This document shows positions 38,701 to 45,965 of a stretch of DNA of 64,000 bases, piece after piece. The DNA comes from a virus. The DNA lies in IMG/VR virus record IMGVR_UViG_3300043438_002264, positions 60,541 through 124,540 of that record; one strand, given 5' to 3'. The notes beneath the pieces were generated by a model. It searched no databases, was not told the DNA's origin, and saw only the letters and a program-made list of their open reading frames with translations. Made by a program: the position numbers and the translations under genes. Within the stretch, counting starts at the first letter, position 1; each line of letters begins with the position of its first letter.

Positions 38701-38768
38701 GGGTATGTGATAACCCTAGTAGATGGATTAAGGGTATATCCTTTTAGATCCAAAATTCTTCTTGCCAT
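35742..38768 (-). CDS. Large structural protein of the fibre/baseplate module (1,008 aa)
   Basis: A beta-rich protein starting ARRILDLKGYTLNPSTRVI, with repeated SYTTSISG/TTITLNF-like strands. Several short modules have the pattern (S/T)V(I/T)SPTVF(K/Q)Y (for example VISPTVFKYYVN and VTGFNTFQYTML), suggesting internally repeated Ig-like or bead-like domains around residues 240-420. A ribosome site AGGAGG precedes the ATG. It probably forms a stalk or plate between fibres. No enzymatic motif is seen. Confidence 0.65.
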   Translation of the reverse strand: MARRILDLKGYTLNPSTRVITYPGIIKQEQLILITNVTAGQVIYNFSDPSLKATAYTTSISGATGTTTITLNFNTAAMLSTDKLQFIVDQVDETMAPAENLKDPVNKFRVSQAQALIDTDFEYGAQQTKWENLAMVNNRPFAFPSANAVTSISAMTMSNGSRTVTVTRSSGNFPANGSAIYVQDAFLTIANGNFIIESGGGTGEITYTARATNTTSITNILDPNKTAVYEGNVYSSARIGGAPTMTYSGREITVTTTVPHGLSIGNEIAVIGATASTNAPNGTQIVSTVISPTVFKYYVNAAPTGTLAATSVLIYVVPQGQVLHRPFDGGVIFSSNSSSNGEQLIRQTRRYFRYQSGKGIQISSGTILKPNLQLDSITSSGLVATVLTKERHNIQPGTSVTIAGCLDAAYNGTFEITSVTGFNTFQYTMLSEPVGTVGTGPYYAAINGWYGAVNRLGSFDQQNGLFWEFDGQVLSAVRRNSTFQISGRVTVTNGSSTVSQTDASFPTSFAKQLSIGDYIVLRGQSYKIEGIASDTSLSISPTYRGATATHVVASKTVETRIPQSQFNIDKIDGTGPSGFNIDLTKMQMFYIDYSWYGAGYVRWGVRGINGEVTYVHKMENNNINQEAYMRSGNLPARYESSALQPITQTTALIGALDTSLSVVSTAGFPNVGTLLIKNGSTTEYVNYSSRDADSFLNLTRAKAGITTAATMTIAAGSNSGTLTSVSALQVGMRVHSASIPEGTYITNINVSNNSVRLSNAATGANPTDVLISPMGASAAETFAYSVTAPTSVELAFPSYGPSLSHWGTSVIMDGGFDDDKSLIFTYGMTTPTVIPAQASRALFAIRVAPSADNGIAAAFGQRDLINRMQLKLNTLGVSTRTSSSNYLVRAFLNATPSSAATWTTPTEGAAGIANSSLSQIAVYPSASNVTVTGGEITGGFLSQGTDSIDLTQLRDLGNSILGGGSTSSATQLYPDGPDTLTIVVTNLNTAGGSSIDILGRLSWTEAQA

Positions 38769-38769
38769 A

Positions 38770-40116
38770 TTAATATCCTCCTAAGACAATATCCATTGCT
38801 TTAAATGGATAAACCTTTGTTTGTGTAGTTGTTGCCGACCCTACTAAAACTCTTGCATCAAAGCTAGATCCTACTGGAATTGCTTCTGGGAAAGCTATGT
38901 AGCCGTCGTTGTCTATCCTAAAACCTACCCTTGGCATAACAGATTGCCAGACATAATCTGGAGAACCTACTGATTGTATTATACCATCAATTGTTAGTAA
39001 AAGGTTGAAAGGATTTTGAAGTGTTACTGGAAATCCCTGATAGGTGGGTAGAAATCGACTATTGTAGCCATTAAAATAGTTAGATAAATCGTCTATTGTT
39101 GTAATTTCTACAGATGACTGATTTAGTAGATTATCTACATAGTCTTTTGTTGTTGCATGAGAAGACAGGGTCGGTGCTGGCACAGAAATTTCTGCCTCAA
39201 ATAAAGCGTTTCCTGAAAAAGTAGAAACTCCGCTAACATCAAAATCCCCTGAAAAAACAGAGTTTCCGCTAACACCAAGGTTTTCTGTGACATTAAGGTC
39301 CGTTGTGACATCAAGGTTCCCTAGGACATTAAGGTCCATTGTGATTTCAAGGTTTCCTGTGATATCAAGGTCCCCCACGAAAGATAGAGTTTCCCCTTCT
39401 GGGGCTGAAATATCGCCTGCAACTTGTAAACTTCCATCAAGATATAAGTTCTCTCCAAAATCTGCACTTCCAGTAACATTTAGACTTTCTAGAGTTCCAA
39501 CACTTGTTAAGCTAGATCCTAAAATATCCCCACTTAAATTTTTAACATTAAACTCATCAACAGCAATTGTTGCTACAAAGTCCTGATCAACTTCAAGCAG
39601 ATTGTTTTCAATAAGAAGACCAGTTCCAGGTTTTGTTGGTCCCAAAAGATTAAAGGTTAATGGCTGAGTGCCAACCACAATGGTATTACTAGATAATGAC
39701 CAATAACTTTCTCCATTTACAGAACCAGACCTAACATAAATCTGGTCTCCAGTTCTTATTTGATCATTAGCATTATAATCTAAAGCTCTTGTCGCTGGTC
39801 CAGAAGAATTTACAACATAAATACCATTTTGAGAGGCAGTTGTTTGATTTTTAATTAAAATTCTTGTGTTGGCTTCAAGCGTGATTCCGTCTATAATATC
39901 TCCAACAATAGTATCTGTTGAAATATTTATATTAGCTGTTGTTGCACATCCAACTGGGTCAATAACAAATCCAAGAATAGCGGCATCTACATAACCCTTA
40001 CTAGCTGCATGATCAGCAGCAGTGGGTTCGCCAATTTCGATTGCCTGGCCAAAGGTTGCTCCGCCAGAAACGGCTAAGCCATGCTTGACTTTAAAGTCTT
40101 TATTTGTTGTAGTCAA
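38770..40116 (-). CDS. Tail fibre protein with beta-helix-like repeats
   Basis: A 448-residue protein from a TTG at 40116. A GTG at 40122 lies on top of the ribosome site AGGAG, so the TTG with 5-base spacing is preferred. The N-terminus (NKDFKVKHGLAVSGGATFG) is paralogous to that of the 40225-41931 gene. Shared features are AASKGYVDAAI and a domain with LIKNQTTASQNGIYVV. Residues 225-320 are degenerate repeats of the type GNLDVTTDLNV, GDFDVSGVSTF, likely a beta-helix. It has its own promoter after the upstream gene's terminator. Confidence 0.75.
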   Translation of the reverse strand: MTTTNKDFKVKHGLAVSGGATFGQAIEIGEPTAADHAASKGYVDAAILGFVIDPVGCATTANINISTDTIVGDIIDGITLEANTRILIKNQTTASQNGIYVVNSSGPATRALDYNANDQIRTGDQIYVRSGSVNGESYWSLSSNTIVVGTQPLTFNLLGPTKPGTGLLIENNLLEVDQDFVATIAVDEFNVKNLSGDILGSSLTSVGTLESLNVTGSADFGENLYLDGSLQVAGDISAPEGETLSFVGDLDITGNLEITMDLNVLGNLDVTTDLNVTENLGVSGNSVFSGDFDVSGVSTFSGNALFEAEISVPAPTLSSHATTKDYVDNLLNQSSVEITTIDDLSNYFNGYNSRFLPTYQGFPVTLQNPFNLLLTIDGIIQSVGSPDYVWQSVMPRVGFRIDNDGYIAFPEAIPVGSSFDARVLVGSATTTQTKVYPFKAMDIVLGGY

Positions 40117-40140
40117 TAGCACTCCTATTACTATAAGATA

Positions 40141-40146
40141 ATTATA
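40141..40146 (-). promoter_or_regulatory. -10 box before the TTG-start fibre gene
   Basis: Minus strand GACTATAATTATC, with a leader of about 20 bases carrying AGGAG. It lies just downstream of the terminator at 40176-40211. Confidence 0.5.
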
Positions 40147-40175
40147 GTCTACCCCAATTTTACCATATATTATAA

Positions 40176-40211
40176 AAATAAAGCCTTTCCCTGGCTAAAG
40201 AGAAAGGCCTT
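40176..40211 (-). terminator. Rho-independent terminator after the 568-aa fibre gene
   Basis: Minus strand: stem AAGGCCTTTC / GAAAGGCTTT with a loop of about 12 bases, followed by ATTTTTATAAT. Confidence 0.85.
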
Positions 40212-40224
40212 ATCTTTTTTTAAA

Positions 40225-41931
40225 TTAAACTAGTAATGTTCCCATTACTGTAACTGTTGAGCTAGCATTAACTGGAGTTACACGTAGTCTTACGTTAGTT
40301 CCATCAATATCAGCAGAAATTGCAGAAGAAGATCCGTTGGTTCCTACAACTGCATATTCAGTTATTGCAATGTTATCGCTTGTGTCTAGAGTTAGTAGCA
40401 CCTCTGAAATTTCAGTGTGAGTGCTGTAAGCAACTTTGACTAAGAACTTTGCTGAGCGATAAGATGCCTTAGCAAACGCATAAGCGGTTACTGCGGATCC
40501 TGCTGTTGGAGCAGAAACTGTAGCTGCAACCTGTCTTGCTATATTGTTTACCTCTACCGCTGTAAAGTCAGGGACGACTGCCTGAAGTGCATCTACTGCT
40601 CTTTGGTCTGTGAAGAATAGCTTGGTTCCTTCAGCAACATCAGTTGTACTAAACTCTGTGAAGTCTAGAGCAAGAGTAAGGGAGTTACCATTGTCATTAT
40701 AAGTTTTGCTAATTCCTGTACCGCCAACAAGTAAGCCATCAACACGATCGTCAACACGCTCGTCTGTGTAGTACTTGTTAGTTCCTTCTGGAAGAGTTGA
40801 TGTGTCTACCTCGGAAAGGTCAAGAACAAACTCTGTACCATTTAGGTCAAGACCAATTCCAGCAGTAAATGTTCCAGCTCCAGAGAACTGAGTAAACTGA
40901 AGTGGATCTGTTCCAATTGTAGCTGGCTTAAGAGTTTGAACCCAACCAGTGTTTGCATAGGTTCCTTCACTTACGAAAACAAAGTCTCCGCTATCAACTT
41001 CTGTTGCAGTGTCAAAGTCTGTTGCACGAAGTGCCTGACCAGAAACCTGAACAACATAAATACCATTTTCAGCAGCGTTTGTCTGATCCTTAAGAAGAAC
41101 ACGGTTTCCTGTGGCAAGTGTTACTCCACCAGCAGTGTCTCCATTTTCAAGACCATTAGCAATTGAAATGTTTCCATTTACTGCTACTCTGGCTGCCTCA
41201 TGAACGTGCAGTCCCTCAACAGCAGCATCTACATAAGCTTTTGTTGCTGCGTCGGTTGATTCGGTTGGTGCACCAAGATTAACAATCTTGTATGTTGCTG
41301 CATCTAAGTTAGCACCAAGATCTACGTTAGTGCTAAGAATCTTGTTGGTTAGTGTCTGCTGGTCTGTTAGCGTTGCTACTGTAGAGTCAATGTCTACTTT
41401 TACCTTGTTGTTGCTAACTGTAGATGTGATTCCAGTTCCACCCTCAAAAGTCAGGGTATCTGTTAGAAGTGAAACTGTGTCAGTTCCAGTATCTCCAGCA
41501 ATTCCTAGACCTGTAGAAATTGTGTTTGTAGTAACGTTTGTTACTCTACCTTTACCGTCTACTGTAATAGATGGAATCGCAGTAGTGCTTCCGTATGTTC
41601 CAACAGCTGTGTTTACTGTGTCTAGGGTAACGTTAATTGTAGTATCTCCAAGGTTTGTCATTGTGGCATTACCATCAACGTCACCTGCGATAGTGATTAC
41701 TGGATCACTAACATTAAAATCAATTTTTCCGTTAGCATCGTCATATGTTACTGAAATACCGCTTTCAGTATTCGTTGATACCATTCCACCAACAATGTCT
41801 TGAACAAGCTCTAGGGGGTTACCTGAACCGATGTTTGCTTCTGTAAGGATTGGGGAACCATTAATAGTTCCTGTAGTTCCTTCAACTACTAAACCAGATT
41901 TAATTCTAAAATCTTTAGTTACTGTTGCCAT
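40225..41931 (-). CDS. Tail fibre protein (568 aa)
   Basis: It starts MATVTKDFRIKSGLVVEG, paralogous to the neighbouring fibre. It contains AATKAYVDAAVEGLHVHE followed by RVLLKDQTNAAENGIYVVQ, a domain very common in phage fibres, and two KYYTDERV/KLFFTDQRA motifs that mark trimeric fibre segments. The C-terminal 110 residues share a domain with the 41949-42395 protein. The Shine-Dalgarno AAGGAG lies just before the ATG, and a terminator follows. The codons are GC-richer than the neighbours, so it is probably abundant in the virion. Confidence 0.8.
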   Translation of the reverse strand: MATVTKDFRIKSGLVVEGTTGTINGSPILTEANIGSGNPLELVQDIVGGMVSTNTESGISVTYDDANGKIDFNVSDPVITIAGDVDGNATMTNLGDTTINVTLDTVNTAVGTYGSTTAIPSITVDGKGRVTNVTTNTISTGLGIAGDTGTDTVSLLTDTLTFEGGTGITSTVSNNKVKVDIDSTVATLTDQQTLTNKILSTNVDLGANLDAATYKIVNLGAPTESTDAATKAYVDAAVEGLHVHEAARVAVNGNISIANGLENGDTAGGVTLATGNRVLLKDQTNAAENGIYVVQVSGQALRATDFDTATEVDSGDFVFVSEGTYANTGWVQTLKPATIGTDPLQFTQFSGAGTFTAGIGLDLNGTEFVLDLSEVDTSTLPEGTNKYYTDERVDDRVDGLLVGGTGISKTYNDNGNSLTLALDFTEFSTTDVAEGTKLFFTDQRAVDALQAVVPDFTAVEVNNIARQVAATVSAPTAGSAVTAYAFAKASYRSAKFLVKVAYSTHTEISEVLLTLDTSDNIAITEYAVVGTNGSSSAISADIDGTNVRLRVTPVNASSTVTVMGTLLV

Positions 41932-41948
41932 GGGTTTATCTCCTTATT

Positions 41949-42395
41949 TTATGCCTTAAGTCCAACACGAGCGAATCGTGCTGTGACTGGCTTAACTGCA
42001 GGGTTTGGAATAATACTTAATACTAAGTTTGCTCCTACCCTTGAGACATCAACGGTTCCTATATCCCCATCATTGTCTATAATTCCATATTGACTGACAT
42101 TAATGTTTGTTCCGTCAATCAGTATGGTAAATTCTGTTGCGTAAAATTTATTAGCTCCGTCTGTCGTCTTTGACAAAGAAACCATATACTTTACAAGTCT
42201 CCAGGTTGCCACTGGAATACTTTCTAAAACTGTTGTGTTTTCAATACCCGAAACAACGCTTTCGTTATTTCCGTTCGTTCCAAGATCTGTAGATGCAGCA
42301 GCAAGAGTATCGATAAGATCAGTAAAATCTTGCTGGCTTGGACGGTCTCCAGATTCAAAACGTGTTTTTAGGTAGGACATCTCAACTTTAGCCAT
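41949..42395 (-). CDS. Fibre tip or capping protein
   Basis: A 148-residue protein. The N-terminal helix has the SGDRPSQQDFTDLIDTL motif common in fibre-associated proteins. The C-terminal domain (FTILIDGTNINVSQYGII ... ARFARVGLKA) is homologous to the end of the 568-residue fibre encoded next, so it could form the same tip as a separate polypeptide. The ATG lies 6 bases after TATAAT (42402-42407), with no ribosome site. Confidence 0.65.
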   Translation of the reverse strand: MAKVEMSYLKTRFESGDRPSQQDFTDLIDTLAAASTDLGTNGNNESVVSGIENTTVLESIPVATWRLVKYMVSLSKTTDGANKFYATEFTILIDGTNINVSQYGIIDNDGDIGTVDVSRVGANLVLSIIPNPAVKPVTARFARVGLKA

Positions 42396-42401
42396 ATTAT
42401 G

Positions 42402-42407
42402 ATTATA
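42402..42407 (-). promoter_or_regulatory. Leaderless late promoter of the 42395 gene
   Basis: Minus strand AATGATATAATCATAATATG: TATAAT is followed by 6 bases and then the ATG. Confidence 0.6.
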
Positions 42408-42415
42408 TCATTATA

Positions 42416-42643
42416 TTAGAGAATATAGTTGTTTATGCCAATAACAGCGATACCGATTGGTGGTGGATTGTTTACGTCATACCCCTGAATTTGAATATTG
42501 GTAAATTGAACTCTAAAAGGTAAAATCTGAGAAGCTTGAATTTTTGAGTATTTTACCTGAGTAAGAGTAGCCTTTGGATATTTTAGAGATACTACAGAAC
42601 CTACTTTTCTGTCAGACAGATAAGTAATTGTTGCTGTTGCCAT
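42416..42643 (-). CDS. Small structural-module protein, unknown
   Basis: A 75-residue beta-rich protein (TATITYLSDRKVGSVVSLKY, then GYDVNNPPPIGIAVIGINNY). It overlaps the upstream RGDT-domain gene by one base. It looks like a small plug or cap in the baseplate region. No family was recognised. Confidence 0.65.
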   Translation of the reverse strand: MATATITYLSDRKVGSVVSLKYPKATLTQVKYSKIQASQILPFRVQFTNIQIQGYDVNNPPPIGIAVIGINNYIL

Positions 42644-43053
42644 TATACAGTAACGTCCTCAATAACAGATAAAGAGCCTCTTGCAACGGTCCAGACTTGA
42701 CCATAGCCAATAGATTGTGTGTTAGTGCTTGTGTTTGTCATCTGAATATCAAATATATCTCCAGTTTGAAGTAAATTAGATTGTACAGAAGTTATCTTTA
42801 CTAAAAATTCTCCAGGAATTGGCTCACTATCAATTGGGTCTAAAATCGCAGTTGGAGATAAGGTAATTACAACAAGATCATTACGTCTTACTTCTAGCTT
42901 AGTGGTCCAGTCTGGAACATGCAAAGCTGCCAAAGTGTCATCGGTTACATAAACCTTAAAAGATGCGGTATCTCCACGGACAACAGTCCAAACTATTTCT
43001 GGGGGAGCAGAACCAATAAGATAGGATCCAGAAGATCCTCTAAGCGTAGCCAT
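42643..43053 (-). CDS. RGDT beta-sandwich baseplate protein (BppU-like), copy 1
   Basis: A 136-residue protein. The core IVWTVVRGDTASFKVYVTDD followed by TKLEVRRNDLVVITL has the layout of the N-terminal domain of baseplate upper proteins (RGDT, then two strands of a beta sandwich). Two paralogues are encoded at 46763-47158 and 47247-47627. The ATG lies 6 bases after TATAAT (43060-43065). It probably adapts fibres to the baseplate. Confidence 0.65.
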   Translation of the reverse strand: MATLRGSSGSYLIGSAPPEIVWTVVRGDTASFKVYVTDDTLAALHVPDWTTKLEVRRNDLVVITLSPTAILDPIDSEPIPGEFLVKITSVQSNLLQTGDIFDIQMTNTSTNTQSIGYGQVWTVARGSLSVIEDVTV

Positions 43054-43059
43054 GTCTAA

Positions 43060-43065
43060 ATTATA
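43060..43065 (-). promoter_or_regulatory. Leaderless late promoter of the 43053 gene
   Basis: Minus strand TATGATATAATTTAGACATG: -10 TATAAT, 6 bases, ATG. Confidence 0.6.
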
Positions 43066-43087
43066 TCATAATATATTGATTTAGTCT

Positions 43088-43306
43088 TTAGCTTACATCT
43101 GCTTTCCAGTGTAAATAAGATTTTATATATACTGCTGCATATGCGATAGCTGAAACAATAAAGCCATATTGCTCAGTAACAATAGCATAAGCAATCCAGA
43201 TTACTTCATTAAAAAGTAATACAAACCATCCCCAAAGAGTTTTTCTACCAACAAAGTAAATTCCTGCAACACCAATAGCGGCAAGTACCCATGACCAATA
43301 TTCCAT
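43088..43306 (-). CDS. Small three-helix membrane protein
   Basis: A 72-residue protein that is almost wholly hydrophobic, with helices at about 5-20 (WVLAAIGVAGIYFVG), 25-45 (LWGWFVLLFNEVIWIAYAI) and 48-65 (YGFIVSAIAYAAVYI). It could be a holin, an anti-holin or another membrane factor. Its place among structural genes and near the other membrane protein (47883-48134) makes a lysis role possible but unproven. Confidence 0.7.
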   Translation of the reverse strand: MEYWSWVLAAIGVAGIYFVGRKTLWGWFVLLFNEVIWIAYAIVTEQYGFIVSAIAYAAVYIKSYLHWKADVS

Positions 43307-43315
43307 TTGTGATTA

Positions 43316-43555
43316 CTACCAATTTCCAACAGGGCACTCAGCATGCTTTAGTTTTGTTTTTAGGTGCATAATACATCCACACTTTTGACATTGCCCAGTT
43401 GCTTTAATTAAAAATGGACAAGCCTTGCAAATATCCATTCGCTTATCAGATTCTTCTTTTTCAACATATTCAGTATTGGGATTAAGCATGTCCCAGGGTC
43501 TTGTGGTTCCTAGGTTCTTTTTCCATTGCTGATATGGGGTAAGTTTTTCTTCCAT
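43316..43555 (-). CDS. Small zinc-binding protein (CxxC-CxxCxC), late-arm copy
   Basis: A 79-residue protein. The C-terminal 40 residues hold CKACPF, CQKCGCIMHLKTKLKHAECP and end in GNW, with six Cys in the spacing of a zinc ribbon. It is clearly paralogous to the plus-strand gene at 49234-49431, with the same motif and the same P(V/I)G(N/K)W end, although the N-termini differ. Likely binds DNA, RNA or a protein partner; function unknown. Confidence 0.75.
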   Translation of the reverse strand: MEEKLTPYQQWKKNLGTTRPWDMLNPNTEYVEKEESDKRMDICKACPFLIKATGQCQKCGCIMHLKTKLKHAECPVGNW

Positions 43556-43557
43556 AA

Positions 43558-43803
43558 TTACCCCTCAGAAATTGGCGGGATAAAGGAATCTCCTTCTTGA
43601 GTCCAGCCAAAATCAATCTCTTCATGATTTAAATCGGTAATATCTATAATTTTTGGGTTAGATTGTAGCCCATAGATTAAAGCAGCAAGGTATGCGTTGT
43701 CGTAATTTTCTTCAACATGCCACTTATGAAAAACTTCATTATCTGCAGTTAAAGCAAAAATTCTTTCTGGTTTTTTTGTTTCTATTTCTTCATTTTTATT
43801 CAT
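43558..43803 (-). CDS. Small protein, unknown
   Basis: An 81-residue acidic protein from the ATG at 43803. That start is exactly 6 bases after TATAAT (43810-43815), which makes it preferable to the frame start upstream. Contains RIFALTADNEVFHKWHVEEN and LIYGLQSNPKIIDITDL. Function not recognised. Confidence 0.65.
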   Translation of the reverse strand: MNKNEEIETKKPERIFALTADNEVFHKWHVEENYDNAYLAALIYGLQSNPKIIDITDLNHEEIDFGWTQEGDSFIPPISEG

Positions 43804-43809
43804 AAAAAA

Positions 43810-43815
43810 ATTATA
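43810..43815 (-). promoter_or_regulatory. Leaderless late promoter of the 43803 gene
   Basis: Minus strand TGCTATAATTTTTTTATG: -10 TATAAT, six T, ATG. Confidence 0.6.
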
Positions 43816-43827
43816 GCATACTTGCAA

Positions 43828-44685
43828 CTAGCATGCCACTGAGGATGAAGAGCTTGATTGACTACAATCTGAGCTTGTTGTTGTTGTAGTACAAGTTTTT
43901 CTAAAAGGCTTGGTTTTTGAACAAGAAGTACAGCTCGTGGTACTTCTTGGGGTACAAGTTATTGTGGTTGTAGTATAAGTAGAGCAATCAGCCCTTCTAT
44001 AATAACAAGTTTTAGAAGACCCTCCAGACACTGCTACTGGAGCATCACAAAACCTTAATCCAGCAGTACAGCAATTCTCAGTTTCGGTAGTTCGTGTCTC
44101 ATTACAATAGATGTCCCTGCTACCAACAGTTCTTGTCCTAGTTCCTCCGCTACAAGCACTCCATGGAACAACTACAAAATAATTATCTGCTGTGTTTATG
44201 CATGCAGCAACAGGTGCCTTAACATAGCCACATAGTCCATCTACAAATTCTGATCCGCCTCCGCCGTAAGTGTCTGCACAAGCTTCATGATGAGAAAAAA
44301 CACCATCATAAAAAACTTCTCGTTGACGCTGATATGTATATGATGGGTAATTATATTTTTTATCAGCTGCACAAGACCCTCCTGTACTTTGAGTATTATA
44401 GGTAAAACAATTACCATAAGTTACTGTTGGAACGTATGGGGGAACGTAGTATTCGTAGTTATAAGAAATGCTTGTTTCATAGTTTACTAAAGAGTTTGCT
44501 GCAATAGACTGGGTATTTATCTTTTCATTTCTTGCATTATTTGAAGTGGGGGAGCTTGTTCTTGTAGACCTAAAAAGGCCAGCAAGCGATAGTGTGGAAT
44601 CTGCCTGCTCCATTGTTAACCCGTCAAGGTTTGGAACTCTTACCATTCCTTTGGAGGAACCAAATCTAGTTATAAAGCCTAGCAT
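43828..44685 (-). CDS. PASTA-domain, Cys/Thr-rich surface protein
   Basis: A 285-residue protein. Residues 15-78 form a PASTA-like domain (VRVPNLDGLTMEQADSTLSL, ending with the paired YETSISYNYEYYV strand). The remaining 200 residues are aromatic and Cys-rich (about 26 Cys) with Thr/Ser runs (TTTTITCTP, TSCTSCSKTK), ending in Cys. PASTA domains bind peptidoglycan stems in bacterial kinases and PBPs, so this could be a cell-wall-binding adhesin stabilised by disulphides or metal. It belongs to the fibre module. Confidence 0.65.
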   Translation of the reverse strand: MLGFITRFGSSKGMVRVPNLDGLTMEQADSTLSLAGLFRSTRTSSPTSNNARNEKINTQSIAANSLVNYETSISYNYEYYVPPYVPTVTYGNCFTYNTQSTGGSCAADKKYNYPSYTYQRQREVFYDGVFSHHEACADTYGGGGSEFVDGLCGYVKAPVAACINTADNYFVVVPWSACSGGTRTRTVGSRDIYCNETRTTETENCCTAGLRFCDAPVAVSGGSSKTCYYRRADCSTYTTTTITCTPRSTTSCTSCSKTKPFRKTCTTTTTSSDCSQSSSSSSVAC

Positions 44686-44698
44686 AAGATGTTTCCTC

Positions 44699-45334
44699 CT
44701 ACGCCGTCAAATCTCCAACTAAAACCCAGGTATTAGTGTCTTTTTTGATTAATGTGGCTGGGGAATATCTAGAAGAAATTTTTCTATTAGAGTTTTTACT
44801 TAAAATAATAACTGTAACTGCATCTGATGGAGAAAAAACAGTTTGCCCAGCTCCCGTTTGGATAAAGGCTATCTGTGTACCAATTAAAAATGGAACAGCT
44901 GCGTTTGTTGGAATTGTTATGGTGTTTGTAGTCGCAACATCTATATCCAAAGTTCTTCCAGCATCTGCTAGTTCAAGAGTGTGGTTAGATGTCTTTGTTA
45001 CTAAGTTTGCATTTTCACCATAAACTCTCCAAGCACCATTAAAGTAATATTGAATTTGGTTAATAACTGCCCCAGCATTTGTTTGTCTAACAAAAACAAC
45101 AATTCCATTTGTTGGAGAGGTTATAGCTAAATCTCTAGCTGCGGCATCTAAAAAATTGTTAATACCAGCTTTTGCATTTAAGACAGAATTAAAGTTTACT
45201 GTATTAGAGAAATTGTGAGCTCCAGACCAGGCAAAAGCCTCTGTGGTATTGGTGTATCCAGCGACTGGATGCCAAGTATCATTTGGCTGATCATAAACGT
45301 ACGCAACTTTTCCAACATTACTAATAGTAGACAT
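44699..45334 (-). CDS. Fibre-associated protein with WVLVGDL-type C-terminal domain
   Basis: A 211-residue protein from the ATG at 45334 (TAATG overlap with the upstream stop, AGGAG 4 bases before). The N-terminus has VAYVYDQPNDTWHPVAG, a variant of the repeat found in the upstream gene. The C-terminal 110 residues (TITIPTNAAVPFLIGTQIAF ... TNTWVLVGDLTA) are paralogous to the 35038 and 31328 gene ends. Likely a small fibre or receptor-binding subunit. Confidence 0.7.
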   Translation of the reverse strand: MSTISNVGKVAYVYDQPNDTWHPVAGYTNTTEAFAWSGAHNFSNTVNFNSVLNAKAGINNFLDAAARDLAITSPTNGIVVFVRQTNAGAVINQIQYYFNGAWRVYGENANLVTKTSNHTLELADAGRTLDIDVATTNTITIPTNAAVPFLIGTQIAFIQTGAGQTVFSPSDAVTVIILSKNSNRKISSRYSPATLIKKDTNTWVLVGDLTA

Positions 45335-45930
45335 TATACTCCTAGAGGTCTCCATCCAACTGATGAATCATAAACGTACATCATTAATGGCGATGAATCT
45401 TTATCTACCCACAAAGACCCCTCAACAATATTTCCAGTAGGAGCACTAATCTGATATTTAGCAATCTGATTAGATCTTATCCATGAAGTAGTGCCTAGGT
45501 CATAAACATACATTGTTAAAAAGGCATCATCTTTATCTACCCACTGCATTCCATCTTTAAGATTTGTTGTTGGCTGTGAATTTTGATATTTTGCAACAGA
45601 TGGAACAGAAACAACTGTTTCATCAAAAATCGGGGCAGCTGAATCAGCATCTACCCACATATATCCATTGACTGCAGTTGTTGGCTCATTTGTCTGATAG
45701 CTAGCTCCAACCCCTAAATTTTCTACTACTTGAACTCTGTTAGAAAGTGTATTAAGATGTCCTGCAACTGATTTTGAGGTTACGCTAGCTAAGTTTGCTG
45801 GTGGAGTTTTAGAACCATAATGATAGATTCTAAGAGCTTCTTGAATATCGGCATTGTCTGCCAGTCCTGGAATAGAAGTGTTGTATGGCCCAGTGCCGCC
45901 TGTAGTACCATCAATGTTTTCAATTGCCAT
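45334..45930 (-). CDS. Tail protein with WVDxD repeats
   Basis: A 198-residue protein. After an N-terminal domain (NTSIPGLADNADIQEALRIY) there are three repeats of about 40 residues with the pattern PTT/PTG...G..WVDKD....MYVYD....W (MWVDADSAAP, QWVDKDDAFLTMYVYD, LWVDKDSSPLMMYVYD). These repeats resemble short beta modules seen in fibre stalks. The Shine-Dalgarno GAGGTGA lies before the ATG, and an upstream TGATAAAAT box could be its promoter. Confidence 0.7.
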   Translation of the reverse strand: MAIENIDGTTGGTGPYNTSIPGLADNADIQEALRIYHYGSKTPPANLASVTSKSVAGHLNTLSNRVQVVENLGVGASYQTNEPTTAVNGYMWVDADSAAPIFDETVVSVPSVAKYQNSQPTTNLKDGMQWVDKDDAFLTMYVYDLGTTSWIRSNQIAKYQISAPTGNIVEGSLWVDKDSSPLMMYVYDSSVGWRPLGV

Positions 45931-45965
45931 TATCTATTCACCTCATTAAATTTTATCATAATATA

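Noticed and set aside
39280-39380. Regular repeats (variants of GACATTAAGGTCC) resembling iterons
   Set aside because: They are codons of the beta-helix repeats of the fibre gene 38770-40116, in frame throughout.
41288-41803. 171-codon plus-strand frame in the 568-aa fibre gene
   Set aside because: Val/Ser/Pro-rich antisense of a Thr/Val-rich fibre; no ribosome site.
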